The position numbers and the translations under genes were made by a program. A stretch of DNA of 64,000 bases from Azospirillum sp. TSH64 (GTDB taxonomy: Bacteria; Pseudomonadota; Alphaproteobacteria; Azospirillales; Azospirillaceae): NCBI RefSeq assembly GCF_003116035.1, contig NZ_LGQW01000015.1, positions 6,978,235 through 7,042,234 of the forward strand, in the 5' to 3' direction. The notes beneath the pieces were generated by a model. The model had not been told where the DNA came from and searched no databases. It worked only from the letters and a program-made list of their open reading frames with translations. Every line of letters starts with the position of its first letter. The first letter of the stretch is position 1. Below, in pieces: positions 28,329 through 36,903 of this stretch.

Positions 28329-29768
28329 ATGCGCTCGAATCCAAATCATTCGTCTTCCCGATCCGCTGAATTATACGCGATGGATGTCGCAACGCTTTCC
28401 GCGGCCTATCGGAAGCGCGAGCTGTCCCCCGTGGAGGTCGTCTGCTCAGCGTTGGAGCGCGCGGAGGAAATCTCCCATTTGAATGCCTTCACCTTTCTCG
28501 ATTTCGACAGCGCAATGCGAGCCGCCGAAGCGTCGGAGCGACGTTGGTGCAAAGGCGAAGCGCGCTCGCCGATCGATGGCGTGCCGACGACGGTCAAGGA
28601 CATCCTGCATGTCGAGGGTTGGTCGGTTCGTTATGGCAGCCGTGTGACGGATCCCGCCCCCTTTGAAAAAGACGCTCCGGCAGTTGAAAGGTTGCGGCAA
28701 GCGGGAGCGGTTTTCATCGGGCAAACCACCACCCCGGAATATGGCTGGAAAGCTGTCACCGACAGTCCTGCGTTTGGCGTCACGAGAAGCCCCTGGAACC
28801 CGAAGCTGACGCCGGGCGGCTCGTCTGGTGGCGCCGCGGTTGCGGCGGCCTGCGGCGCAGGCGTGCTCCATGTCGGCACGGACGGTGGGGGATCGGTGCG
28901 AATCCCTGCATCCTTCACCGGTATCGTCGGACATAAGCCTTCCTATGGCAGGGTGGCATTCGCTCCTCCGAGTTCATTTGGCACCGTTGCCCACATCGGG
29001 CCAATGGCGCGCAGGGTCGCGGATGCCACGGTGATGCTGCAAATCATGTCAGGCAGGGATTTGCGCGACTGGACCCAGCCTTCCATGCCTTTTCCCGATC
29101 TCGATGTCTTCGAATACGGTTGGAAAGGAAAGCGGATTGGCTATTGGCGGACACCGTGCGTGGGAGATGTGGATGTCGAGGTGCTGAACGCCGTAGACGG
29201 CGTCATTTCCGATCTGCGGAGGGAGGGCGCGCACGTCGAGGAATTGCGTCTTCCCGATCAAGACGATCTGTTGGAAATCTATACACGGCATTGGTGCGTC
29301 GGTGCGGCGAACCGCCTTTCGACAATCGACGTTGGACGAATTTCGGAACTCGATCCGGGCTTCGTTGCCGCAGCGCAGGTCGGCCAGAAATATAGCGGTG
29401 CTCAGAGAATGAGTGCTGAAGTCGGCCGTAGCCGTTTTGGCAGTGCCATGGACGCTTTGCTCTGCGAGTACGATCTCATCATTTCGCCGACCGTGCCGAT
29501 CCTGCCTTTCGAAGCAGGGAGGAACACGCCAGACGGCGACAAGCGGAGCTGGGTCGAGTGGTCGTCCTTCAGTTTCCCGATCAACCTAAGTCAACAGCCC
29601 GCCTGTTCGCTGCCTTGCGGTTTCAGTCATCAAGGGCTTCCAATCGGTCTTCAGATCATAGGGGCCAGAGGAGACGACAGGTCCGTTCTCAGCGCCGCAC
29701 AGAGTTATGAAGCAATGTACCGGGACCGATTCATCCAACCCGGCGGTCGATGGCCCGGACAGCACTGA
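28329..29768 (+). CDS. Amidase (amidase-signature family), second in the island
   Basis: 479 aa. The catalytic set is present: Lys in PTTVKDILHV, the cis-Ser in GGSSGGAAVAA, and the nucleophile Ser in GTDGGGSVRIPASFTG. It shows little identity with the amidase at 20095 beyond these motifs, so the two are probably not a recent duplication and may act on different amides. Ribosome site GAGGAAG precedes the ATG at 28329. It follows the MHS symporter by 95 bp on the same strand. Confidence 0.87.
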   Translation: MRSNPNHSSSRSAELYAMDVATLSAAYRKRELSPVEVVCSALERAEEISHLNAFTFLDFDSAMRAAEASERRWCKGEARSPIDGVPTTVKDILHVEGWSVRYGSRVTDPAPFEKDAPAVERLRQAGAVFIGQTTTPEYGWKAVTDSPAFGVTRSPWNPKLTPGGSSGGAAVAAACGAGVLHVGTDGGGSVRIPASFTGIVGHKPSYGRVAFAPPSSFGTVAHIGPMARRVADATVMLQIMSGRDLRDWTQPSMPFPDLDVFEYGWKGKRIGYWRTPCVGDVDVEVLNAVDGVISDLRREGAHVEELRLPDQDDLLEIYTRHWCVGAANRLSTIDVGRISELDPGFVAAAQVGQKYSGAQRMSAEVGRSRFGSAMDALLCEYDLIISPTVPILPFEAGRNTPDGDKRSWVEWSSFSFPINLSQQPACSLPCGFSHQGLPIGLQIIGARGDDRSVLSAAQSYEAMYRDRFIQPGGRWPGQH

Positions 29769-30035
29769 CAGGGCGATGGAAAGGCCCGATAGGTTGCAAT
29801 CTGTCACTTGGTGTTGGGCTGGTTGGTTTGGTACGGCAACCCTGCGTTTTTGCCGGCGAAACGGAGCGTCAGACGGTTTGCGGCACGCTCCGCCACCGAA
29901 ATGGGCAGTCAACGGAAAGCATCAGGGCCTGAAGCTCTGTAACAATCCAGGGTTGGCGGGATTGCTGACCCTGGAATCCCGCTTTGCACAGCAAAAACAT
30001 GTTCTGAGCAATTCAAATTATGGCAGGAGGAAATG

Positions 30036-30920
30036 ATGTCGCGAAAGCCGCTTGGTCAGGTTCCTGGAATCTATCATCGCGCAATCGGTGATATCGTCGT
30101 AACCGCGATTTCCGACGGATATGCCGATGCAGGTATTGAACCTTTGAGGAATATCGATCCTTCTGAAGCTTTGCTTTTGTTCGAGGAAAAGCTTCGTCCG
30201 GCCAGACGGGCATCGATCAATTGCTACCTCGTCCACTCGGAAGGACAGATCGCCCTGATCGACACCGGCTGCGGCCCCTATTTCGGCCCGACCGCCGGAC
30301 AGCTTCAGCGAAACCTCAGCGCCATCGGCATCAGGAGCGATGAAATCGATGCAATACTTCTGACGCACATCCATCCAGATCATTCAGCGGGCCTGACGGA
30401 CGTGGCAGACGGGCGTCGCATCTTCGCGAATGCCAGACTTGCGGTCCACCGGAACGAGTTGGTTCACTGGTTCGATGATGTCGAGATGGCCAAGGCAAGC
30501 GACCAGGACCGCCGCTTCTTCTTCGACACCGCTCGCGAGCAGGTCACCCCTTATAAAGACGTCGTTCAAGCTTTCGAAGGTCGGACCGAAGTATTCCCAG
30601 GTGTCCTGTCGAAGCCCTTGCTGGGGCACACACCCGGGCATTCCGGCTTCACGATCTCATCGAAGGGGGAAGAGCTCCTGATTTGGGGCGACACAATTCA
30701 TATTCCCGAAATACAGATTTCCAGACCGGATGTGACGCTCACATTCGACTGTGATCAGGCGCTCGCCGCGGAGACGAGAAAAAACCTCTTCCAGGAGGTT
30801 TCTTCGAGGAGAACTCTCATCGCCGGTTCCCACATTGACTTCCCCGGGTTTGCGCATGTCGTACAGCGGCGTGATGGCTATCATCTTTTGCCGGAGCCGT
30901 GGTCCTACACCATGCGTTAG
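30036..30920 (+). CDS. Metallo-beta-lactamase-fold hydrolase
   Basis: 294 aa. The zinc motif HIHPDHSAG, the later GHTPGHSGF and IWGDTIH supply the ligands of a binuclear MBL site; NCYLVHSEGQIALIDTGCG is the family's second strand. Lactonases, arylsulfatases and other hydrolases share this build. No Tyr/phenolic signature of AHL lactonases could be assigned by eye. AGGAGG is five bases before the ATG at 30036 and only two before the ATG at 30033, so 30036 is preferred. A similar, secreted protein is at 59783. Confidence 0.85.
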   Translation: MSRKPLGQVPGIYHRAIGDIVVTAISDGYADAGIEPLRNIDPSEALLLFEEKLRPARRASINCYLVHSEGQIALIDTGCGPYFGPTAGQLQRNLSAIGIRSDEIDAILLTHIHPDHSAGLTDVADGRRIFANARLAVHRNELVHWFDDVEMAKASDQDRRFFFDTAREQVTPYKDVVQAFEGRTEVFPGVLSKPLLGHTPGHSGFTISSKGEELLIWGDTIHIPEIQISRPDVTLTFDCDQALAAETRKNLFQEVSSRRTLIAGSHIDFPGFAHVVQRRDGYHLLPEPWSYTMR

Positions 30921-31154
30921 CAGGACGCGGAGAACGCGCTGTGCCATGGCGGCTGGTCATGATTCTCTCACTTGGCGAAGGAGGCGGCCGAAAAGAGGGC
31001 GATGGGGGCACGGATGAACGCAGCGAAGACGCTGCTGCGGGCTTTGCTGCTTCAGGCCTTCTCCCGGGAGCCTCGGAGCGCACGCCGATCGGAAATGCCG
31101 CAGCATCGCGAAGGCCGGAACGGCTCGACGCCATTGACAGGCGTATGGCCTGCC
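30921..31154. other. Gene-free stretch between the island and the riboswitch
   Basis: About 230 bp. The only frame with genome-like codon use begins at a TTG at 30972 and runs to 31208 into the riboswitch; its translation (starting MAKEAAEKRAMGARMNAAK) matches nothing I recognise and has no clear ribosome site. It may be the remains of a gene removed at the island boundary. The riboswitch promoter should also lie here, but I cannot place it. Confidence 0.4.
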
Positions 31155-31385
31155 TCTATCACCGGAGGCATTGTCGGTGGTTCTCCCAGGCGCAAGCCGG
31201 GAGATTAAAAGGGAACGACGGAAGCGACAGGTGTCAAAGCCTGATGCAAGCCGTGGCTGTCCCCGCAACTGTGAGCGGCGAGTCGGCGCCGAAAAGCCAC
31301 TGATCGGAGATCCCAGGATCCCGGTCGGGAAGGCGGTGCCGGATGACGACCCGCGAGCCAGGAGACCTGCCTCCGACAGCGTCAC
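31155..31385 (+). ncRNA. Cobalamin (B12) riboswitch
   Basis: The aptamer contains all the landmark blocks in order: GGTGGTTCTC (31177-31186), AAAAGGGAA (31207-31215), CTGTCCCCGCAACTGTGA (about 31257-31274), AAGCCACTG (about 31294-31302), GGGAAGG (about 31327-31333) and the B12 box GAGCCAGGAGACCTGCC (31355-31371). Binding of adenosyl- or methylcobalamin lowers expression of downstream genes. A hairpin at 31390-31413 (CCTTCGA/TCGAAGG) may belong to the expression platform. The sequence looks intact, unlike the genes it controls. Confidence 0.95.
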
Positions 31386-31671
31386 TCTGCCTTCGATCGG
31401 GGTGTGTCGAAGGTGCGGAAACCCGTCGTGGTGACGCGTCCATTGGCGTTGCCGCGGCCGGAGTCCGGGAAGATCGATCCTCCCTGAAGCAAGTCGCAGC
31501 TGAATGGTTCTCCAGGCGCGGGGCCTCGCGTCGTGGCGTCCGTTCGGCAACGCCCGTTCAACGGCTCCGGTCTCCGGGGCCGGCATGGATGTGTGGTCCC
31601 GGACGGGCGGCTTTGCGGCCGCATCGCTTGTCCGAACGCGCCTCCATGCCTGTGGCAGGACGTGGCAGAGC

Positions 31672-32244
31672 ATGCAGACAAGCCGTTCCATCAAGTATTT
31701 CCACCTTCGGTTCGCCCTGGCCTGTTTGGGGGCCGGTCTCGGGGTTGTGGCTGGAGCGCCCATCGTTTCGCCGGACAACCTTCACCTTGCCCCTCTGGAG
31801 ATCATGGTGCCGAAGGATGTGGCGGTGCCGCAGGAGCCGGCGACCACCGCCACCAGGGTGATCGGCGGCGAGGAGATCGAACGTCAGCAGATCCGCCGTC
31901 TCGACGATGCGCTGGGGCTCGTTCCCGGCCCCAGCCTGTCGGGCCGGCAGGCGCTGGGCGTTGTCCAGACCGTGAGGCTGCGCGGACCGGGGCCGCGCAA
32001 CACCCGCGTCTTCATCGACGGCGTCGACATCGTCACCCGCCGTCCGGCCTGTCCGCTCGCTGGACAGGTCGGGGCAGAATATGGCGGCTTCGATAGCAAG
32101 GCACGCCGCGCAACCCGGTCGATCCGGAGCTTGCCCGCATCCGCCGGACCGCGCGGGCCGAGATGTACCGTGTCCTGGGGGCTAACGGCGCACCGCGGAG
32201 CTGGGGCCTGCGGCTGTTCAACGGCACGGGAGACCAGCAGATGA
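31672..32244 (+). pseudogene. Truncated BtuB-like TonB-dependent receptor
   Basis: A signal peptide (FALACLGAGLGVVAGA) and the beginning of a plug domain are present: TRVIGGEEIERQQI, then DALGLVPGPSLSG, VRLRGPGPRNTRVF and IDGVDIVTRR. An outer-membrane receptor of this type has about 600-700 residues; homology ends near residue 125 (about 32040) and the frame closes at 32244 with unrelated residues. No beta-barrel remains, so it cannot transport. A perfect inverted repeat CCTGTCC/GGACAGG (32048-32068) sits at the break. Its place directly after the riboswitch identifies it as the former cobalamin receptor. Confidence 0.8.
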
Positions 32245-32405
32245 GGCTGTTCTTTCCCAATCCCTTCCTTGGCGAGAACGACCGCATCCTGAAGGAGCCG
32301 GACTGGAGCCGCCTGTCGATGTGGGACCGGTTCCGTGAGCGCTATCTCGGGCTGATGCCCGATCCGCTCGACCGCAGCGGAAGGGGGTTCCGGTGCGGCG
32401 GCTGA
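32112..32405 (+). pseudogene. C-terminal remnant of an unidentified operon gene
   Basis: In this frame a well-coded stretch reads NPVDPELARIRR, MYRVLGANGAPRSWGLRLF, MRLFFPNPFLGENDRIL and ends in FRCGG. Codon use is like the host genome and its stop overlaps the GTG start of the btuF remnant, so it was once a real, coupled gene. There is a stop just upstream in frame and no start before an internal ATG at 32163. I do not recognise the family; it lies where some B12 operons have an unnamed gene between receptor and binding protein. Confidence 0.55.
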
Positions 32406-32711
32406 CCCTCCGCCTGACAGGGGCCTGCCTTTTGAGCGCGGCCACCCCGGTTGGGATTGCCGTTGCCGCCGACCCCTGGCTGTCGCTGCTGGCCGGCGAG
32501 GCGGGTCCCTTCCGGCAGATCCGGCCGAGCGCCGAGGCCTACCTGTCGCTCGGCGTCGGGGTGGTCCTCGCCAATGGCTGGAGCGCCCACAAGACCGTGG
32601 AACTGCTGGAGCGGTTCGGTGTGCGGGTGGTGCGCATCCCGCTGGTCGAGCGGTTCGAGGACATCGAGACGGTGACGGCGAAGGTCGCCGAGGCTCTGGG
32701 CCATCCCGAAC
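32393..32711 (+). pseudogene. Internally deleted btuF-like cobalamin-binding protein
   Basis: It starts at a GTG behind GGAAGGGGG with a signal peptide (LTLRLTGACLLSAATP). The next residues, DPWLSLLAGEAGPF and ANGWSAHKTVELLERFGVRVVRIPL, then VAEALGHPERG, match the N-terminal lobe of BtuF/FecB-type proteins. Roughly 35 residues that normally follow the signal peptide are absent, and the C-terminal lobe is missing: at about 32711 the sequence jumps into an ATPase gene in another frame. The open frame to 33088 is therefore a fusion artefact of deletion. Confidence 0.65.
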
Positions 32712-33056
32712 GCGGCGCGGGTCCTGGCGACGGACGCCCCGGTGCTCCTCGCCGACGAGCCGACGGCAGCCCTCGATCCCGGCCACCAATTCCGCATCAT
32801 GATGCTGCTGCGGGCCGAAGCGGTCGAGCGGCACCGTGCCGCCGTCGTCGTGCTCCACGACCTGTCGCTGGCCGCCCTCTGCAACGATCTTGTCCTGCTG
32901 ATGCCGGACCTTCGCGTGATCGCGGGAGACGTGGCGACCATTCTGACGCCCTTCCTGCTGCGCGAGGCCCATGGCGTGCCCTTCGCCGTGACACAGGCCG
33001 CCGGCACCCCGGTGGTGCTTCCCCAATGCCCAACCATGATTCAATCCGGAAACTGA
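32712..33056 (+). pseudogene. btuD-like cobalamin ABC ATPase, N-terminal half missing
   Basis: This frame starts abruptly at ARVLATDAPVLLADEPTAALDPGHQ, i.e. just before Walker B, and continues with the H-loop VVVLHDLSLAALCNDLVLLM and the usual end of BtuD-like ATPases (LTPFLLREAHGV). Walker A and the signature are absent, so it cannot hydrolyse ATP. The btuC permease that should precede it is also gone. One deletion therefore removed the end of btuF, all of btuC and the start of btuD. Confidence 0.75.
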
Positions 33057-33062
33057 CCAACC

Positions 33063-33458
33063 ATGACCGTCGACGTGATCGTCTGTGAAACCTGCCGCCA
33101 GCCCGGCACAGGACCGGGGGTGGACCCGGAGGCCGGGTGGACCGGAGCGATGTTCGCGGCCCTGCTCGAAGGGGTTCTCGCATCCGCCGGGGCCGACGAT
33201 GTCCGTGTCGGCACCATGCGCTGCCTGATGAGCTGCCGCCGGCCCTGCGCCGTCCACATCCGCTCGCCGGGGCGCATGGGATATGTCCTCGGCGACTTGG
33301 CTCCCGAGCGGTCGGCCGTCGAGGCGCTCGTCGGCTATCTGCTGGCCTATCGTGGGACCGACAGCGGTGTCGTCGCGTATCGGGACTGGCCGGATGGCGT
33401 CAAGGGCCGCTTCGTCGCACGGGTTCCCGCCCCTGACATGCAACCTTTGGGAAAATGA
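33063..33458 (+). CDS. DUF1636 family protein (predicted metal-binding, B12-operon associated)
   Basis: 131 aa, apparently intact. It begins VDVIVCETCRQPG, and carries MRCLMSCRRPCAVHIRSPGRMGYVLGDL, giving a Cys pattern (two near the start, two in CLMSCRRPC) that suggests metal or Fe-S binding. DUF1636 genes are often found in cobalamin-regulated operons; function unknown. It starts seven bases after the btuD remnant and is the only undamaged gene of the riboswitch operon. Confidence 0.8.
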   Translation: MTVDVIVCETCRQPGTGPGVDPEAGWTGAMFAALLEGVLASAGADDVRVGTMRCLMSCRRPCAVHIRSPGRMGYVLGDLAPERSAVEALVGYLLAYRGTDSGVVAYRDWPDGVKGRFVARVPAPDMQPLGK

Positions 33459-33525
33459 CGCTTATCCTCGATGCGGCTCTTCGGCTATTGTGCCGCACCC
33501 GCAACGGACGGACTCACGGACCGGC

Positions 33526-33942
33526 ATGAGCGCGACCCAGGAGAGACTGCGACCCGCGCGACGGGCCGGCCTTGCGGCCGGTGCGATCGCGCTGCTGTTG
33601 CAGATCGTCGCCTGGGCCTGGATGCCGGCCATGATCGCATCCGCCAACGCGGCCGAAGCCAGCTGGATCGTGATCTGCACGGCGGACGGGTTCAAGACCG
33701 TTGCTCTGGACGATCACGGCGTACCGGCCGACCCGGACGGCGCCCCTTCCGATGCGGCCGTTGCCGATGGCTCCTGCCCCTTGTGCCCCCTGGTCGGCGG
33801 TCTGGCGATGCCGCCGCTCGGCCTGCTTCCGGTGACCGTCGGATATGTCCGGCATGGGCCCGAGTTCCTGCCCGGACGCCGCATCGCCGCCGGATGGTTC
33901 CTGTCCTCCCTTCAAGCCCGGGCGCCGCCGGCCAACGGTTGA
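33526..33942 (+). CDS. DUF2946 family protein, exported
   Basis: 138 aa. A hydrophobic segment at about 15-40 is a signal peptide or anchor; the mature part has WIVICTADGFKTVAL and the paired-Cys motif SCPLCPLVGG typical of DUF2946. Such genes are commonly next to copper-related or TonB-receptor genes, and a periplasmic copper role has been suggested for the family; no function is proven. The ATG at 33526 fits the signal peptide; the longer frame from 33283 overlaps the DUF1636 gene. Confidence 0.72.
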   Translation: MSATQERLRPARRAGLAAGAIALLLQIVAWAWMPAMIASANAAEASWIVICTADGFKTVALDDHGVPADPDGAPSDAAVADGSCPLCPLVGGLAMPPLGLLPVTVGYVRHGPEFLPGRRIAAGWFLSSLQARAPPANG

Positions 33943-34013
33943 TCCGTCTTCGGCATCGGTGGGTTTTCAGACCCGCCGTTGCCGCACCATGACCGATTGA
34001 CCGGAGCCTCCGC

Positions 34014-34559
34014 ATGCCCGACGCCTGTTTCGGGGACGCGGCCGTCGTACCCGTGTTCGCATCCGTCGTCCCGCCTGCTCGCGCGGCGAAGACGGACGAA
34101 CCGCTGTTCGACGCCGTTGCCACCTCCAATGACGGCGGCACCCGCAATGGCCGCCTCATCTTCGTTGCCGTTCTGACCGCCTATTCCGCAATCACCCTGT
34201 TCGCCTGGCTGTGCCTCGGGGCGTGGCCGATGGCGCTCTATTCCCTGATCGTCCTTGCCTTCGCCATCTGGTCGGTGATCGGCGATGCACGGCGCCGGCG
34301 GCAGTCCAAGCGTATCCGCGTCTGGCCGGACCGCACCCTGGTCGAACGCATCGACGTGGCAGGGCGGCGCACATCCAGCGAATGGCAGACCGGCTGGCTG
34401 CGGCTGACCGTCGAACACGGTCAACCCGGCGGCCCATGCCTGCGCCTGACCAGCCATGGCCGGTCGGAAACGGTCGGTGCCTTCCTGACCGGCCGCGAGC
34501 GGCTGGATCCGGCGAAGGCGCTGGCCCGCCACCCCGGCCCGGCGCCCGCATTGCGCTGA
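34014..34559 (+). CDS. DUF2244 family membrane protein
   Basis: 181 aa. Two adjacent membrane segments at about 46-68 and 70-88 (LIFVAVLTAYSAITLFAW; LYSLIVLAFAIWSVI) are followed by a soluble C-terminal domain with RVWPDRTLVERID and LRLTSHGRSETVGAFLTGRER, the DUF2244 pattern. Members often sit near cytochrome-oxidase genes; here the neighbours are DUF2946 and a TonB receptor. The function is not known. Confidence 0.72.
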   Translation: MPDACFGDAAVVPVFASVVPPARAAKTDEPLFDAVATSNDGGTRNGRLIFVAVLTAYSAITLFAWLCLGAWPMALYSLIVLAFAIWSVIGDARRRRQSKRIRVWPDRTLVERIDVAGRRTSSEWQTGWLRLTVEHGQPGGPCLRLTSHGRSETVGAFLTGRERLDPAKALARHPGPAPALR

Positions 34560-34670
34560 TCGCATTGCGCCGATCCGCCGGTTGGCCGGCGGCTTCCACT
34601 GAAAATCCCAATCGCACCGACACCGCAGGGCGGAGCCGGCGGCTCCTCTGCGCTACCCTGGAGAATCTCG

Positions 34671-36743
34671 ATGTCAAGACTATGCCCGCGGCGTACCTGC
34701 CATCCGGCCCTGCTGGCCGCGCTGATGGTGAGCGCGGCGCCGGCGGCGTTCGCGCAGGATGCCGTGTCTCCGACGCTGCTGCCGCCGGTCACCGTGACGG
34801 GAACCTCCGCCGGTTCGCTCACCGTGCCGACGGCTGAGGATGCGGACCAGCGGATCCGGCTAATTCCCGGCGCTGTCGAACTGGTGCCCGACACGGCTTT
34901 CAAGAACGGTACGGCGAACACGATCAGGGACGTTCTCGGCTGGGTGCCGGGTGTGGTGACTCAGCCCAAGTCCAACATCGACAACCGGGTGTCGATCCGC
35001 GGTTCGGGGCTGACGCGCAACTACGGCAATCGTGGCGTCAACCTCTATATGGATGGCATCCCGATCAACACGTCCGACGGCCTGTTCGACGTGTTCGAGA
35101 TCGATCCGAGCGCCTACCGCTATGTCGAGGTCTACAAGGGCGCCAACGCCCTGCGCTACGGCGGCAACGCGCTCGGCGGTGCCGTCAATTTCGTCACCCC
35201 GACCGGCCGCGACGCCTCGCCGTTCGACGGCCGCATCGATACGGGGAGCTTCGGTTTCCTGAAGGGGCAGTCCAGCACGGGCGGCGCCTCCGGGGCCTTC
35301 GATTACTTCGCCAACCTGTCGGTCCAGCGCGAGGACGGCTATCGCGACCACAGCGAGGGCCATATGGGGCGCGGCAGCATCAATCTGGGCTATCGGCTGT
35401 CGCCGGATGCCGAGACCCGCTTCTATCTGAACGCAAACAGCTGGAGGCAACGCCTTCCCGGAGAGCTGACCAAGAGCGCGGCGTTGAACGCACCGAAGTC
35501 GGCGGATCCGGAGTTCGTGCGCCAGGACCAGCAGCGCAACATCGATTCGATCAGGATCGCCAACAAGACCACGCTGCATTTCGACGGCACCGAGGTGGAG
35601 TTCGGCGTCTTCAACCACCGCCGCCATGTCGATCATCCGATCTACCGCTATCTCGATTACACCGTGAACGACTATGGCGGCTTCGTCAGCGCCACCGACG
35701 ACCGGACCGTCGGCGGCTTCCGTAACCGCCTCGCCGTCGGGGCGAACGCCCTCAACGGCACGATCGACTACAAGGAATTCAATAATCTGAGCGGAGCGGT
35801 CAAGGGCGCGCTGGCCTTCTCGACGCGGGACAAGGCCGAGAATTATTCGGCCTATGCGGAGAACTCCTTCTATGTCCTGCCAGACGTTGCCCTGGTTGCC
35901 GGTGTACAGTTCCTGCATGCCATGCGTGATCGGAAAGACCGGTTCCTGACCGATGGCGACCAGTCGGGCCGCCGCACCTACGATCTCTGGAGCCCCAAGG
36001 TCGGGGTTCTGTGGGAGGTCGATCCGGATTGGCGGGTGTTCGGCAACATTTCGCGCAGCGCGGAGGTGCCGACCTTCGACGCCAACAGTTTCGCGACCCC
36101 GGCCAGTTCGACCCTCAATGCCCAGACGGCAACCACCTACGAGATCGGCACGCGAGGCCGCAGGGCCGACGTCACCTGGGATCTGGCGCTCTACCGGTCA
36201 GAACTCCGCAACGAGCTGCAATGCGTCACCACCTCGCCCTACAGCACCTGCACCGTCCGCAATGCCGACAAGACGGTGCATCAGGGGGTGGAGTTGGGGT
36301 TCGGCGTCGCCATCCTGAAGGCGCTCGCCGCCCAGGAGGACCGCACCTGGCTCAACCTGACCTACAGCTACAACGACTTCTTCTTCGACGGCACGACCTA
36401 TCACGGCAACAGCTTGCCCGGCGTGCCGCCGCAGTCCGTCCGCGCCGAACTGCTCTACAAGCACCCGAGCGGCTTCTATGCGGGCCCCAGCGTCGACTGG
36501 ATGCCGAAGAGCTTCTATGCCGACAATGCCAACACCCTCAAGGTCGATCCGTATGGGTTGATGAACGCCAAGATCGGCTTCGACCAGGGTTCGGGTCTGT
36601 CCGGCTATCTGGAGGGACGGAACCTGCTGGACAAGCGCTACATCTCGTCCACGATCACGGCGGAAAAGGCCAGTGCCGGGTCGGCCCTGTTCAATCCCGG
36701 CTACGGCCGCGCCGTCTATGCCGGCCTGCGCTTCGTCTGGTGA
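34671..36743 (+). CDS. TonB-dependent outer-membrane receptor
   Basis: 690 aa, full length. Signal peptide ends at AFAQD. The plug domain (about 50-170) has IRDVLGWVPGVV, VSIRGSGLTRNYG and GGNALGGAVNFVTP; a 22-strand barrel would follow, ending in the terminal aromatic W of VYAGLRFVW. It moves a scarce ligand across the outer membrane with TonB energy. The ligand is unknown: the DUF2946 neighbour hints at copper, but no riboswitch or Fur box was recognised. It should not be confused with the truncated receptor at 31672. Confidence 0.9.
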   Translation: MSRLCPRRTCHPALLAALMVSAAPAAFAQDAVSPTLLPPVTVTGTSAGSLTVPTAEDADQRIRLIPGAVELVPDTAFKNGTANTIRDVLGWVPGVVTQPKSNIDNRVSIRGSGLTRNYGNRGVNLYMDGIPINTSDGLFDVFEIDPSAYRYVEVYKGANALRYGGNALGGAVNFVTPTGRDASPFDGRIDTGSFGFLKGQSSTGGASGAFDYFANLSVQREDGYRDHSEGHMGRGSINLGYRLSPDAETRFYLNANSWRQRLPGELTKSAALNAPKSADPEFVRQDQQRNIDSIRIANKTTLHFDGTEVEFGVFNHRRHVDHPIYRYLDYTVNDYGGFVSATDDRTVGGFRNRLAVGANALNGTIDYKEFNNLSGAVKGALAFSTRDKAENYSAYAENSFYVLPDVALVAGVQFLHAMRDRKDRFLTDGDQSGRRTYDLWSPKVGVLWEVDPDWRVFGNISRSAEVPTFDANSFATPASSTLNAQTATTYEIGTRGRRADVTWDLALYRSELRNELQCVTTSPYSTCTVRNADKTVHQGVELGFGVAILKALAAQEDRTWLNLTYSYNDFFFDGTTYHGNSLPGVPPQSVRAELLYKHPSGFYAGPSVDWMPKSFYADNANTLKVDPYGLMNAKIGFDQGSGLSGYLEGRNLLDKRYISSTITAEKASAGSALFNPGYGRAVYAGLRFVW

Positions 36744-36903
36744 AATTGGTGGGATGAAACCGGTGGGGTGAAAGCGAAGCAGGGGGTTTCCTTGAGGGAA
36801 GCCTGCATACCGCCCGGCACCCGCGCCGCTCCGTCCGGTCACGCCCTTCGGCAGTGGCCGGGCGGCCTGTCCACACCTCCGTCGATGCCCGATAGAAGGC
36901 CGA

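Noticed and set aside
29769..30035. Possible gene in the gap before the MBL hydrolase
   Set aside because: Frames on both strands lack ribosome sites and recognisable sequence; it may be old insertion debris but no family could be named.
30036..30920. N-acyl-homoserine lactonase
   Set aside because: The HxHxDH motif is shared by the whole MBL superfamily; nothing specific to AHL lactonases could be confirmed by eye.
32393..33088. 231-residue frame as one real fusion protein
   Set aside because: After about 32711 it reads the btuD remnant out of frame, giving Arg/Pro-rich nonsense; the true ATPase frame is the +0 frame at 32742.
36810..36865. 9-bp inverted repeat as terminator of the convergent TonB and aapP genes
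   Set aside because: The arms are 38 bases apart and no T-run follows; expected by chance in such GC-rich DNA.
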